Source: Actinomycetes bacterium (lineage in GTDB: Bacteria > Actinomycetota > Acidimicrobiia > Acidimicrobiales > Palsa-688). From it: DNA of 64,000 bases. The stretch spans positions 1-64,000 of the forward strand of contig JAKCDU010000005.1 of the NCBI GenBank assembly GCA_021838445.1. Reading direction: 5' to 3'. The translations under genes and the position numbers were made by a program. This document shows, one piece after another, positions 50,861-58,914 of this stretch (within the stretch, counting starts at the first letter, position 1; every line of letters starts with the position of its first letter). Under the pieces are notes generated by a model that saw nothing but the letters and a program-made list of their open reading frames with translations, was not told the origin of the DNA and ran no database searches.

Positions 50861-53800
50861 TCAGAGTTGGACCGCCCCGGTCACGGGATCGGGCGAAACG
50901 GACTCGGCGAACGCATTCCACATCTCGCCGTAGCGACCGTCAAGGGCCACCAGCTCGTCGTGGGTCCCGTCCTCGACCACCCGGCCGCCGTCCATGACGA
51001 CGATGCGATCGGCGAGGCGAGCCGTCTGGAGGCGATGGGCGATCAGGATCGTGGTCCGTCCGGCGGCCAACAACCCCATGGCCCGGGAGACCCGAGCCTC
51101 CGTGGCCAGATCGAGGTTGGAGGTCGCTTCATCGAGGAGCAGCAGGACCGGGTCGACCAGCTGGGCCCGGGCCAGGGCGATCAGCTGCCGCTGGCCCACC
51201 GACAGGGACCTGCCCCGTTCGGTCACCCGGTGCAGATAGCCGTCGGCCAACCCCGCCACCACGTCGTGGGCGCCGACCGCCCGCGCCGCCGCTTCCACCT
51301 CGGCGTCGGTGGCCTGCGGTCGGCCGTAGGCGATGTTGTCCCTTATGGTCCCGGAGAAGAGGTGGGCCTCCTGGGGGACGTACCCGATCTGGTGCCGGTA
51401 AGCGGACAGATCGATGCTCCGCAGGTCCATCCCGTCAATGGACACCGCTCCCGCGGTCGGGTCGTAGAAGCGGGTCAGCAGCTTGACGATCGTGGACTTG
51501 CCGGCACCCGTCTCGCCGACGAGGGCGACCGACTGACCGGCAGGTATCTCCAGATTCACGTCGCGCAGGGCCGGGCGGTCCACGCCCGGGTAAGCGAACG
51601 AGACCCCACGCAGGTCCACCCGTCCGGTCAGCCGTCCTATCGGCGGCGGGTCGGGGGCAGGCGCGACCAGCGGACGGACCGCCATCAAGGAGTTGATCTG
51701 GCGCATGGACGCCCCCGCCTGCTGGTAGGCGTCGAAGGTCTGGGAGAGCTGTTGGATGGGACTGAAGAACAGGTCCAGGTAGAGCAGGAAGCCGACGACC
51801 TCTCCGGCGGTCAAGGTGTGGCCCGAGACGAGAACCGACGCCACGCCCAGCACCATCACCGCGGCCATGTCGGCCAGGAACTCGACGAAGGGGAAGTAGA
51901 TGGCCACCAACCGCTGGGCCGCCAGCCGGGCTTTCAGGTAGCCGCCGGCGAGCTGACGGAATTCCGCCCGATGGCGGTCCTCCCGCCGGAACGCCTGCGA
52001 CTCCCTGACCCCCGACAGGCTCTCCTGCATGTTGGAATTCACCGCCGCGATCCGCTCCCGAGCCCGCTCGTAGGCCCGCCCGGACAAGCGACGGTAAGCG
52101 ACGGTGGCCGCAGCCAGAGGTACCGTGACCGACAGCGCCACCAGAGCCAGCTCGACGTTCCAGACCAGCATGGCGACGCCCACCCCGATGATGGTGAAGA
52201 GCGAGACCACGGCGTTGATCAGCCCGCTGTTGAGCAGGTTGGCCAGAGCATCAACGTCGGTGGTCATACGGGTCATGATCCGCCCGGCCATCTCCCGCTC
52301 GTAGAAGTCGATCGACAGGCGCTGCAGATGGGACCAGATGCGCACCCGGAGGGCGAAGAGCATGCGCTCGGCGGTGCGGCCCGTGACCAACACCTGGAAC
52401 GTCGTGTCCACCCAGTCGGCGAGAACCACCGCCAGGAAGGCCATGGCGACGATCCACAGCACCCGGGACGATCCGGCCGCCACACCGCGATCGAGCCCGT
52501 CGCGGATGAGAAGGGGACCGGCCAGGTTGGCCAGAGCATCGGCGATCACCAGTGCCAGCCCGGTCGCCAAGGCCCCCCGGTAGGGGTGGACGAAGCGGCG
52601 GAGGGAGAACGACTCGCTCTCCGCCGACTCCGACTCCACGTCCACGTCCGGTCGCTCGTCGGCGGGGCGCAGGGCGGCGACTCGAGCGAGCAGCTCAGGG
52701 CTGGCCGCCATGGCCCCCGCCCATCCTCCCCCACCCCCCCGAGCCGACCCACCGAGGCCGGCGCCAAGGGAGCTTCGAGCCGTGGCCGACTCGCCCCCGA
52801 CGACCGAATCCATGTCCCCCCCGAGACGGTCGTAGGGCCACAGGTCGGCGCTGACGGCCATCCCGTCGGCCGGCTCGGCCGTTTCCGACCCGCCCTGACC
52901 GGCCGGTTCGGGCTCGGTCGGGGACCACCACGACGATGCGGACGGATCTTCCTCGATCAGCAGCCCGTCGGTTCCCTCGATGTCGTCCGAGGACCCTCCG
53001 AGCAGGTGCCGGTAGAGGGCGCAGCGCCCCGTGAGCTCCTCGTGGGTTCCGTGGTCGACCACCCTCCCGGCGTCCACCACGGCGATGCGGTCAGCCAGGC
53101 GCAGGGTGGAGCGGCGATGGGCCACCAAAAGAGTGGTGCGCCCGACCATCACCCGCCGCAGCGTCTCCTGGATGTCGGCCTCGACCTTGGCGTCGACGGC
53201 GCTCGTCGCGTCGTCGAGGACGAGGATTCCCGGGTCCGACAGGAGGGCGCGGGCCAGAGCGATCCGCTGCCGCTGGCCCCCCGAGAGGGTGAGGCCCCGC
53301 TCCCCCACCACGGTGTCATAGCCGTCGGGGAGCTCCGAGATGAACCTGTGGGCCTCGGCCGCCCGCGCCGCCAACTCGACCTCGGCGTCGGTGGCTTCGG
53401 GGCGGGCATAGGCGATGTTGTTGCGGATGCTGTCGGAGAAGAGGAAAGCCTCCTCGAAGACCGCCCCGATGCGGTTTCGCAAGGAGGCGAGGGTGAGGTC
53501 GCGCACGTCGTGGTCCCCGATGCTGACCGACCCCCCGTGAACGTCGTAGAACCGAGGCAGGAGCAGCGCAACCGTCGACTTGCCCGAGCCGGAGGCTCCC
53601 ACCAGGGCCACCGTCTCCCCGGGGGCCACCTCGAGATCGAAGCCTTGGAGCACCGGCTGGTCACGGGTGTAGCCGAAGGTGACCGAGCGGAAGCGGATGG
53701 CCGCGGGCCCCGAGGGGAGCGTGACCGCGTCGGGCTTCTCGGTGACCACCGGGTTGGCGGCCAGCAGATCCAGCACCCGCTGGGCTCCGGCACGGGCCTG

Positions 53801-54709
53801 CTGGCCCACGATGAGCACGCCGGCCAGCATCCGGGCCGGGCTGGCCATCTGCAGGAGATATGTGGCAAAGGCCAGGAAGGTACCGATCGACAGCCGGTGG
53901 TGGAGGGCCATCCAGCCGCCGAGAGCCAGCACCCCGACCTCGCCCAGAGCGGGGAGCCCGGACAGCACCGGCTGGTAGCGGGCCTGCAACCGAACCGCTC
54001 GCATCCGGGCCCCGTAGAGCACCCGGGCCCGGTCCACGAGGTGTTCCAGTTCGCCCTGCTCCTGGCCGAACCCTTTGACCACCCGCACCCCGGTGACCGC
54101 CTCCTCGACCACCACAGCGACTTCGCCCTCCTTCTGCTGGGCGTCCCAGTTGGCCGGGAACGTCTGGCGACGCATCCGGTAGGCGCTGAGGAGCAGGGCC
54201 GGGACCATGGCGAGCGATATCACCGCGAGAAGCGGCGAGTAGATGAACATGATGACCAGCGACGAGAGCAGCAGCAGCAGATTGCCCGACATCATCGGCA
54301 GGAACGCGAGCAGACCCTGGAGGAGACCCACGTCGGAGTTGGCCCGGGACACGAGCTGGCCGGTCTGCATTTCGTCGTGGCGGGCCGAGTCCAGCCGCTG
54401 CAGCTGATCGAATATGGCGTTGCGCAGATCGAATTGGATGTCGAGGCTGACCCGACCACCGACGAAGCGCCGGATGTGGGCCAGCCCGAAGGTGGCGACG
54501 GCCAGCACCCCCATCAGCGCCAGCCACGGGGCGAGAGGTTGGCGGTGGGCGACGATGACCTGGTCGATGATCTGTCGTTCGACGGCGGGCACCGCGGCGG
54601 AGATGGCACCCCCGGCCAGCGCCGCGCCGAAAGCCACCGTGACATTCCGTCGGTGGGGACGGAGCCAGGGCATCAGACGACGTATCCAGCCCGGTTCCCG
54701 GCGAATCAT
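50861..54709 (-). CDS. fused type IV ABC exporter (TMD-NBD-TMD-NBD) with one degenerate ATP site
   Basis: A 1282-residue full exporter from two half-transporters. Half 1 has Walker A with K377, signature LSGGQRQR and Walker B ending D499-D500 (Asp where the catalytic Glu belongs). Half 2 has Walker A with K1071, signature LSVGQRQL and Walker B with E1194. The altered Walker B of NBD1 and altered signature of NBD2 meet in the same composite site, as in heterodimeric exporters. A 110-residue acidic/Gly-rich linker joins the halves. Mycobacterial Rv0194 has the same layout and exports drugs; the substrate here is unknown. Confidence 0.92.
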   Translation of the reverse strand: MIRREPGWIRRLMPWLRPHRRNVTVAFGAALAGGAISAAVPAVERQIIDQVIVAHRQPLAPWLALMGVLAVATFGLAHIRRFVGGRVSLDIQFDLRNAIFDQLQRLDSARHDEMQTGQLVSRANSDVGLLQGLLAFLPMMSGNLLLLLSSLVIMFIYSPLLAVISLAMVPALLLSAYRMRRQTFPANWDAQQKEGEVAVVVEEAVTGVRVVKGFGQEQGELEHLVDRARVLYGARMRAVRLQARYQPVLSGLPALGEVGVLALGGWMALHHRLSIGTFLAFATYLLQMASPARMLAGVLIVGQQARAGAQRVLDLLAANPVVTEKPDAVTLPSGPAAIRFRSVTFGYTRDQPVLQGFDLEVAPGETVALVGASGSGKSTVALLLPRFYDVHGGSVSIGDHDVRDLTLASLRNRIGAVFEEAFLFSDSIRNNIAYARPEATDAEVELAARAAEAHRFISELPDGYDTVVGERGLTLSGGQRQRIALARALLSDPGILVLDDATSAVDAKVEADIQETLRRVMVGRTTLLVAHRRSTLRLADRIAVVDAGRVVDHGTHEELTGRCALYRHLLGGSSDDIEGTDGLLIEEDPSASSWWSPTEPEPAGQGGSETAEPADGMAVSADLWPYDRLGGDMDSVVGGESATARSSLGAGLGGSARGGGGGWAGAMAASPELLARVAALRPADERPDVDVESESAESESFSLRRFVHPYRGALATGLALVIADALANLAGPLLIRDGLDRGVAAGSSRVLWIVAMAFLAVVLADWVDTTFQVLVTGRTAERMLFALRVRIWSHLQRLSIDFYEREMAGRIMTRMTTDVDALANLLNSGLINAVVSLFTIIGVGVAMLVWNVELALVALSVTVPLAAATVAYRRLSGRAYERARERIAAVNSNMQESLSGVRESQAFRREDRHRAEFRQLAGGYLKARLAAQRLVAIYFPFVEFLADMAAVMVLGVASVLVSGHTLTAGEVVGFLLYLDLFFSPIQQLSQTFDAYQQAGASMRQINSLMAVRPLVAPAPDPPPIGRLTGRVDLRGVSFAYPGVDRPALRDVNLEIPAGQSVALVGETGAGKSTIVKLLTRFYDPTAGAVSIDGMDLRSIDLSAYRHQIGYVPQEAHLFSGTIRDNIAYGRPQATDAEVEAAARAVGAHDVVAGLADGYLHRVTERGRSLSVGQRQLIALARAQLVDPVLLLLDEATSNLDLATEARVSRAMGLLAAGRTTILIAHRLQTARLADRIVVMDGGRVVEDGTHDELVALDGRYGEMWNAFAESVSPDPVTGAVQL

Positions 54710-54780
54710 TACGCCATGCTAAGAGCCGGTGGGAGTATCGGCGGGGGGTTTCCGACATGGGCTCCGGAACGGCCGGCCGT

Positions 54781-55479
54781 TCACGGAGAAAGGGAGGGCA
54801 TCGCAGCCTCGTCGGCCGACGCCAGCCAGGGCCGGGTGGCGGCCCTCGTCCCCGCCGTGCCCCAGACCAGGCCCTCCATGAAGACCCACGTCCGACGGTG
54901 GATGGCCGACGGGCCGTAGGCGTGCAGCGCCATCTTGTGCCGGGGGCAGGGATATCCCTTGTTGGAGTCGAACTCGTAGGGCGGAAAGTGGCCGGCCTCG
55001 GAGCGCATGTGGCGGTCGCGGGTGACTTTGGCGAGGATCGATGCCGCGGCGATGGACAGGCAGGTGGCGTCGCCTTTGATGATCTTCGTCGAGGGAGCCA
55101 CCCCCACGAAGTCCCAGTTGCCGTCGATGAGCACGTGATCGGGGACCAGGCCCAGGCCGTCCACAGCCCGGCGTGCCGCCCGGCGCTGGGCCTCGGCCAT
55201 GCCCACGGAGTCGCATTCCTCCTGGGAGGCCACGCCGACGGCCCACGCCGTGCACCATGCGGCGACCCGGTCGAACAGCTTCTCGCGCCCGGCCTCGCTC
55301 AACATCTTGGAATCCCGCACACCGTAGACCCGGCGATCGAAAGGAAGGACCGCGGCGCCGACCATCAGCGGACCCGCCCAGGCGCCGCGCCCGACCTCGT
55401 CCACACCCACGATGACCTCGTGCCCCAGTTCCCGCAGGGCCTTCTCGAGCGCCCGGGAGGGGGGACGGCCGGCCCTCAC
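54781..55479 (-). CDS. rnhB: ribonuclease HII
   Basis: A 232-residue RNase HII. GVDEVGRGAWAGPL carries the first catalytic acidic residues, RDSKMLSE the typical next block, IDGNWDFVG a further Asp, and AAASILAKVTRD the last conserved region. It cuts RNA in RNA-DNA hybrids and single ribonucleotides. GTG 55479 overlaps the stop of the RibD-like gene by 4 nt (GTGA). The longer frame upstream is only a shadow of the neighbour. Confidence 0.93.
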   Translation of the reverse strand: MRAGRPPSRALEKALRELGHEVIVGVDEVGRGAWAGPLMVGAAVLPFDRRVYGVRDSKMLSEAGREKLFDRVAAWCTAWAVGVASQEECDSVGMAEAQRRAARRAVDGLGLVPDHVLIDGNWDFVGVAPSTKIIKGDATCLSIAAASILAKVTRDRHMRSEAGHFPPYEFDSNKGYPCPRHKMALHAYGPSAIHRRTWVFMEGLVWGTAGTRAATRPWLASADEAAMPSLSP

Positions 55480-56207
55480 CGCTCCTCCGTGGCATACCGG
55501 GTGAGGAGCATACCGTCGGCCTCCAGTACCGCTTCGAGGCGGAGGGGAACCGGTGGCCCCACCCATATCTCGGCGAGGGTCTGACGACCGACCCCGGCGA
55601 CGAGAGGCGAAACGGTGAGGCACAGCTCGTCGACCAGGCCGGCTCGCATCAGGCCCCGGGCCAGGAAAGGTCCGCCCTCGCAGAGGATGCGTCCGAGGCC
55701 CCGCTCGCGCAGTTCGGCGACGACTCGCCGCAGGTCCACCTCGCCGTCCCCGCAATCGATGAGGTCGGCCACCTCGCCGAGATCGGTCCGGGTGCTCACC
55801 ACCTGCGAGGTGGTGAGCACCAGCACCCGGTCCGGTCCGGTGAACATCCTGGCCCCGCGATCGAGCCGCCCCTGGCCGGAGACCACCGCCAGAGCGGGCC
55901 GCGCCGACTGCTGGCGGGCCAGGCGACGAGCCCGGGCCGGGTCATCGAGGATCACGGGCCCGTAACGTTCCCGGACCGCCGTCCCAGACGCCACCAGAAC
56001 GACGTCGGCGACGGCCCGCATGGCCCTGAACGCCTGCTTGTCGGCTGGGCCGCCGAGCGGTCCGCTACGGCCGTCGATCTCGATGGCCCCGTCGAGGGAA
56101 GCAACGAAGTTGAGGCGCAGGTGTTGCGGCGCCGGGTGGTGGTAGGCCTCCTCCAACTCCTCTCCGCCATCGGCGGTGCCCGGCCCGGGCAGCAGGCGGC
56201 GGATCAT
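55476..56207 (-). CDS. RibD C-terminal/dihydrofolate reductase-like pyrimidine reductase family protein
   Basis: A 243-residue reductase. LNFVASLDGAIEIDGRSGPLGG, RAVADVVLVASGTAVRERYGP and ILCEGGPFLARGLMRAGLVDELCLTVSPLVAG match the NADPH-binding RibD_C fold. The family reduces the ribosyl group of the riboflavin precursor, but many actinobacterial copies lack the deaminase partner and act elsewhere. ATG 56207 overlaps the rpiB stop as ATGA, and rnhB overlaps its own stop, so the three genes are tightly coupled. Confidence 0.82.
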   Translation of the reverse strand: MIRRLLPGPGTADGGEELEEAYHHPAPQHLRLNFVASLDGAIEIDGRSGPLGGPADKQAFRAMRAVADVVLVASGTAVRERYGPVILDDPARARRLARQQSARPALAVVSGQGRLDRGARMFTGPDRVLVLTTSQVVSTRTDLGEVADLIDCGDGEVDLRRVVAELRERGLGRILCEGGPFLARGLMRAGLVDELCLTVSPLVAGVGRQTLAEIWVGPPVPLRLEAVLEADGMLLTRYATEER

Positions 56208-56611
56208 TCCAGCCCGGAGATGAGCCCGGCTTCGGCCGGATCGGGGTGCCCAGCGAGGAAGGCATCGAGGATCTCGGCCGCCACCGCCCCACTCGTGGAG
56301 CGGATGCTCAAGGCCACGACATTGGCGTCGTTCCACCGGCGGGCTCCCTCGGCGGTGGCGGCGTCGGCGCACAGCGCCGCTCGCACGCCGGTCACCTTGT
56401 TGGCGGCGATGGCCACACCCGTGCCCGTCCAGCACCACACCACCCCCAGATCGGCTCGCCCCTCAGCCACCGCTCGGCCCACCGCTCGGCCCACCGCGGG
56501 CCACGGGCCGGCGAGCAGGAGTACCTCCACCTGGTGGCCGGCCTGGCGGAGATGGGCCAGGGCGACCTCGACCACGGGCGCGGCTTCGTCGCTGGCCATA
56601 GCGATGCGCAC
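56204..56611 (-). CDS. RpiB/LacA/LacB family sugar-phosphate isomerase
   Basis: A 135-residue protein of the ribose-5-phosphate isomerase B family. MRIAMASDEAA starts the domain; GVVWCWTGTGVAIAANKVTGVRAALC is the conserved phosphate/active-site loop, with Trp after the Cys where RpiB usually has Gly. ARRWNDANVVALSIR is the usual NDANVL-type motif. It interconverts ribose and ribulose 5-phosphate, or a related sugar. It leads the operon with the RibD-like reductase and rnhB. The CWTGTG variant leaves some doubt about substrate. Confidence 0.82.
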   Translation of the reverse strand: MRIAMASDEAAPVVEVALAHLRQAGHQVEVLLLAGPWPAVGRAVGRAVAEGRADLGVVWCWTGTGVAIAANKVTGVRAALCADAATAEGARRWNDANVVALSIRSTSGAVAAEILDAFLAGHPDPAEAGLISGLE

Positions 56612-56700
56612 CGGCCGACATTACCGGTCCGGCCAGGTGGCCGGCCGGCGCTTCGGCGATAGGGGTGACCGGGCCGCCGGCGACTCCATAGGATGAGGGA

Positions 56701-57288
56701 GTGATCACCGGGGCGGATCGTTGGAAGGGACGGTCGGCGGTGCTCGTACCGGTCAAGGCCTTTCACCGGGCCAAGGTGCGCCTGGCTCCGGCCCTCTCCC
56801 CCGAGCAGCGCCAGGCTCTGGCCCGGTCCATGGCGACTCGGGTCGTGGAGTCGGCCGCCGGGCTGCCCGTGGCCGTAGTCTGCGACGACCCCGAAGTGGC
56901 CACCTGGGCCCGTTCCTGCGGTGCCCTGGTCGTGTGGGAGCCGGGCCGGGGCCTCAACCGCGCCGTTCAAGAGGGTTTCGCGCACCTCGGCGGCCTCGGT
57001 GTCCACTCCGTGATCGTGGCCGCCGGGGACCTTCCGCAGGCCACCGACCTGAGATGGGTGACCGACTTCCCCGGCGTCACCCTCGTGCCCGACCGGCGAC
57101 GGGACGGCACCAACGTCATCGGCCTTCCCGCCCGTCTGGCGTTCCAATTCGCCTACGGGCCGGGTTCGTTCGCCCGGCACCTCGCCGAAGGGCACCGGCT
57201 CGGCCAGCCGGTTCGTGTCGTGCACTCGCCTCCGCTCGAGTGGGATGTCGATCTCCCGGAAGACCTCGTAGGGATGTCCGGCACTTGA
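56701..57288 (+). CDS. fbiD: phosphoenolpyruvate/2-phospho-L-lactate guanylyltransferase of F420 synthesis
   Basis: A 195-residue CofC/FbiD nucleotidyltransferase. VLVPVKAFHRAKVRLAPALSPEQRQALARSM, VCDDPEVATWA, AAGDLPQATDL and the DGTNVI block are typical. It activates phosphoenolpyruvate (or phospholactate) with GTP as the first step toward coenzyme F420. This shows that the host makes F420, in line with the LLM oxidoreductase at 18 kb. Start GTG 56701. The PIG-L gene overlaps its stop (TTGA). It is divergent from rpiB. Confidence 0.88.
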   Translation: MITGADRWKGRSAVLVPVKAFHRAKVRLAPALSPEQRQALARSMATRVVESAAGLPVAVVCDDPEVATWARSCGALVVWEPGRGLNRAVQEGFAHLGGLGVHSVIVAAGDLPQATDLRWVTDFPGVTLVPDRRRDGTNVIGLPARLAFQFAYGPGSFARHLAEGHRLGQPVRVVHSPPLEWDVDLPEDLVGMSGT

Positions 57289-58049
57289 GCGATCCCACCG
57301 CCCATGGAGCGCTTCCCTCGGATCCCACATCCAACCTGGAAATTCCTGAAGTGGCTCTGGCTATCGGAGCTCATCCCGATGACGTGGACTTCGGGTGCGG
57401 CGGGACCCTGGCCAAGTGGGCGGCGGCCGGATGCCGGGTCCACTACCTGGTCTGCACCGACGGTTCGAAGGGATCGTGGGACCCCGCCCAGGACCCACAG
57501 GAGTTGATCCGGACCCGCCAGGAGGAGCAGCGAGGAGCCTCCCGGGCCCTCGGCGGGGAGGGCCGGGTCACCTTCCTCGGGCGGATCGACGGTGAACTCG
57601 ATTCAGGGATGGAGATGCGCCGGCTGGTGGCCTACGAGATTCGCCGGGTCCGCCCAACCGTGGTCCTCGGGCATGATCCCTGGAAGCGCTACCGCCTGCA
57701 CCCCGACCATCGCCACGCTGGATTTCTGACCACCGACGCCATCGTGGCGGCGAGGGACCCTCATTTCTTCCCCGAGCAGGACGTCCCTCCTCACCGACCA
57801 TCCGCCCTGCTCTTGTGGGAGGCGGATGCGCCGGACCACCTCGAGGACATCACTGGGTTCGAGGAGACCAAGCTGCGGGCCCTCATGCGCCACCACAGTC
57901 AGCTCCGCTCGACGATGGGCATATCCGACTCGGACGACGGTGACGCGGCTGAGGCTTTCCAACAGAGACTTCGCAGCCGCCACGCAGCGGCGGGAGCGCC
58001 ACTCGGCCTGACCGCCGCTGAGGCTTTCAAACTACTGATCGATCTGTGA
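57285..58049 (+). CDS. PIG-L/LmbE family deacetylase
   Basis: A 254-residue zinc deacetylase. AIGAHPDDVDFGCGGTLA and LHPDHRHAGF supply the metal site. The block TDGSKGSWDP and the linked VVLGHDPWKRYRLHPDH are shared with a subgroup common in Acidimicrobiia and other actinobacteria. It removes an acetyl group from a GlcNAc-type substrate, possibly related to mycothiol-like or cell-envelope sugars. TTG 57285 overlaps the fbiD stop as TTGA; GTG 57351, close to the conserved start, is an alternative. Confidence 0.83.
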   Translation: MSDPTAHGALPSDPTSNLEIPEVALAIGAHPDDVDFGCGGTLAKWAAAGCRVHYLVCTDGSKGSWDPAQDPQELIRTRQEEQRGASRALGGEGRVTFLGRIDGELDSGMEMRRLVAYEIRRVRPTVVLGHDPWKRYRLHPDHRHAGFLTTDAIVAARDPHFFPEQDVPPHRPSALLLWEADAPDHLEDITGFEETKLRALMRHHSQLRSTMGISDSDDGDAAEAFQQRLRSRHAAAGAPLGLTAAEAFKLLIDL

Positions 58050-58080
58050 CCGGGCCGGGGCGTCAACCCCGACCGGTCAC
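58046..58080. terminator. hairpin between the PIG-L gene and the hup region
   Basis: GTGACCGG (58046-58053) pairs with CCGGTCAC (58073-58080), and inside it CGGGG (58056-58060) pairs with CCCCG (58067-58071) around a CGTCAA loop. It overlaps the PIG-L stop and lies at the end of the convergent hup unit, so it could stop transcription from both sides. There is no T-tract. Confidence 0.6.
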
Positions 58081-58317
58081 CGAATTCTGGGCCGCAGCGG
58101 CCTTCTTGGCCGGGGCCGCCTTCCTGGTCGTCGCTTGCTCGGCCCCGGCCCGATTGGTCGGTCGCTTGCTCGCCACGGTGGTCCGCCGCGTCGGCGGCAC
58201 GGCCCGGGAAGCAGCCTCATCAGCTGCGGTCGTGGTGGCTGCGGTCTTCTTCGCCGCAGCCACCGTCTCCTTGACCGGTGTTCCAGTAGCCTCCGCCGCC
58301 TTGTTGGCGGGACTCAC
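58063..58317 (-). CDS. possible histone H1-like Lys/Ala-rich small protein (or frameshifted HU tail)
   Basis: An 84-residue frame beginning at GTG 58317, only 13 nt beyond the hup stop on the same strand. Its composition mirrors the HU tail: repeated Ala/Lys/Thr/Pro with AAAKKTAA, TRKAAPAKKAAA and no hydrophobic core. It is in a different frame from hup, so a single-base change would fuse it to HU and give a tail of about 140 residues. It may be a separate DNA-binding peptide, a remnant, or evidence of a sequencing error. A weak GGACGG precedes the GTG. Confidence 0.5.
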   Translation of the reverse strand: MSPANKAAEATGTPVKETVAAAKKTAATTTAADEAASRAVPPTRRTTVASKRPTNRAGAEQATTRKAAPAKKAAAAQNSVTGRG

Positions 58318-58330
58318 GTGGCGACCGTCC

Positions 58331-58765
58331 TCAGCGCTTCTTGGTGGCCTTGGTGGCCTTGGTGGCCTTGGTGGCCGTAGCGGTAGCGGCCTTCTTGGCC
58401 GGGGCCGCCGCCTTCTTGGCCGGGGCCGGGGCCGGGGCCTTCTTGGCCGGGGCCTTGGTCGCCGTCACCTTCTTGGCCGCCGCCTTGCCGCGGGTGTTGA
58501 GGGTGGCTTTGAACGCCGAAGCGGGCTTGAAAGCCACGCTCTTGGAGGCGGGCACCTTCACCGTCGCCTGGGTCTGGGGGTTTCGAGCCGTGCGGGCGGC
58601 GCGGGCCCGGGGCTCGAAGGAGCCGAAGCCGAAGATCGAGACCCGGTTACCGGCCTTGATCTCCGCGACGATGGCGGCCGTGACGGCCTCGACCGCTGCT
58701 TCCGACTGCTTCTTGTCCAAGCCGGTCTTCGTAGCGACCGACTCGGCCAACTCTGTTCTGTTCAC
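58331..58765 (-). CDS. hup: HU-type nucleoid protein with Lys/Ala/Pro-rich C-terminal tail
   Basis: A 144-residue histone-like protein. Residues 1-90 are a standard HU domain: NRTELAESVATKTGLDKKQ, VSIFGFGSFEPRARAARTARNP and KVPASKSVAFKP. Residues 91-144 are a histone H1-like tail of KKAPAPAPAKKAAAPAKK and KATKATKATKK units, as in mycobacterial HupB. The protein compacts DNA and its tail is often acetylated. GTG 58765 has AGGAGG 4 nt upstream. A promoter with two matching inverted repeats lies just upstream. Confidence 0.93.
   Translation of the reverse strand: MNRTELAESVATKTGLDKKQSEAAVEAVTAAIVAEIKAGNRVSIFGFGSFEPRARAARTARNPQTQATVKVPASKSVAFKPASAFKATLNTRGKAAAKKVTATKAPAKKAPAPAPAKKAAAPAKKAATATATKATKATKATKKR
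58341..58376. repeat. 9-bp tandem repeat in the HU tail
   Basis: Four perfect copies of TTGGTGGCC. On the coding strand they give Lys-Ala-Thr units at the very end of the HU tail. Repeat-number change would alter tail length in steps of three residues. Confidence 0.85.
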
Positions 58766-58794
58766 CGCACCTCCTGGCGTGGTTGGGGAAGTTC

Positions 58795-58807
58795 CTTGAC
58801 ATACAAG
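58795..58807. promoter_or_regulatory. inverted repeat overlapping the hup -10 region (operator 1)
   Basis: CTTGACATACAAG is a CTTG-N5-CAAG inverted repeat that covers the predicted -10 element. A near-identical copy lies 43 bp away at 58838-58850. A protein here would block RNA polymerase. Confidence 0.5.
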
Positions 58808-58829
58808 AGGTTTTTGCAGCCCAGGTCAA
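58801..58829 (-). promoter_or_regulatory. predicted hup promoter
   Basis: On the minus strand, TTGACC (complement of 58824-58829) and TTGTAT (complement of 58801-58806) are separated by 17 bp. TTGACC matches the -35 consensus at five of six positions; the -10 match is moderate. The resulting leader to the GTG at 58765 would be about 30 nt and includes the AGGAGG ribosome site. Confidence 0.55.
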
Positions 58830-58835
58830 GCATTT

Positions 58836-58852
58836 CCCTTGCACTACAAGGG
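58836..58852. promoter_or_regulatory. inverted repeat upstream of the hup -35 (operator 2)
   Basis: CCCTTGCACTACAAGGG is a 6-bp-arm inverted repeat with the same core CTTG-N3-TACAAG as operator 1. The centres of the two repeats are 43 bp apart, about four helical turns, so two bound dimers would face the same side. Confidence 0.5.
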
Positions 58853-58914
58853 CTTTCTCATTCCCCCAAGCCAGTCCGCTTATGACACCACGATGTCACA
58901 ATCACCAGAATCCT

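Noticed and set aside
50867-54919. 1350-residue open frame antisense to the ABC exporter
   Set aside because: It mirrors a gene with full TMD and NBD motifs on the minus strand. Its own sequence is His/Gln/Gly-rich with no family pattern. Long antisense frames are expected at this GC content.
58046-58885. Plus-strand Gly/Leu-rich frame across the hup region
   Set aside because: It is the antisense of the HU tail repeats. The HU domain on the minus strand is unmistakable.
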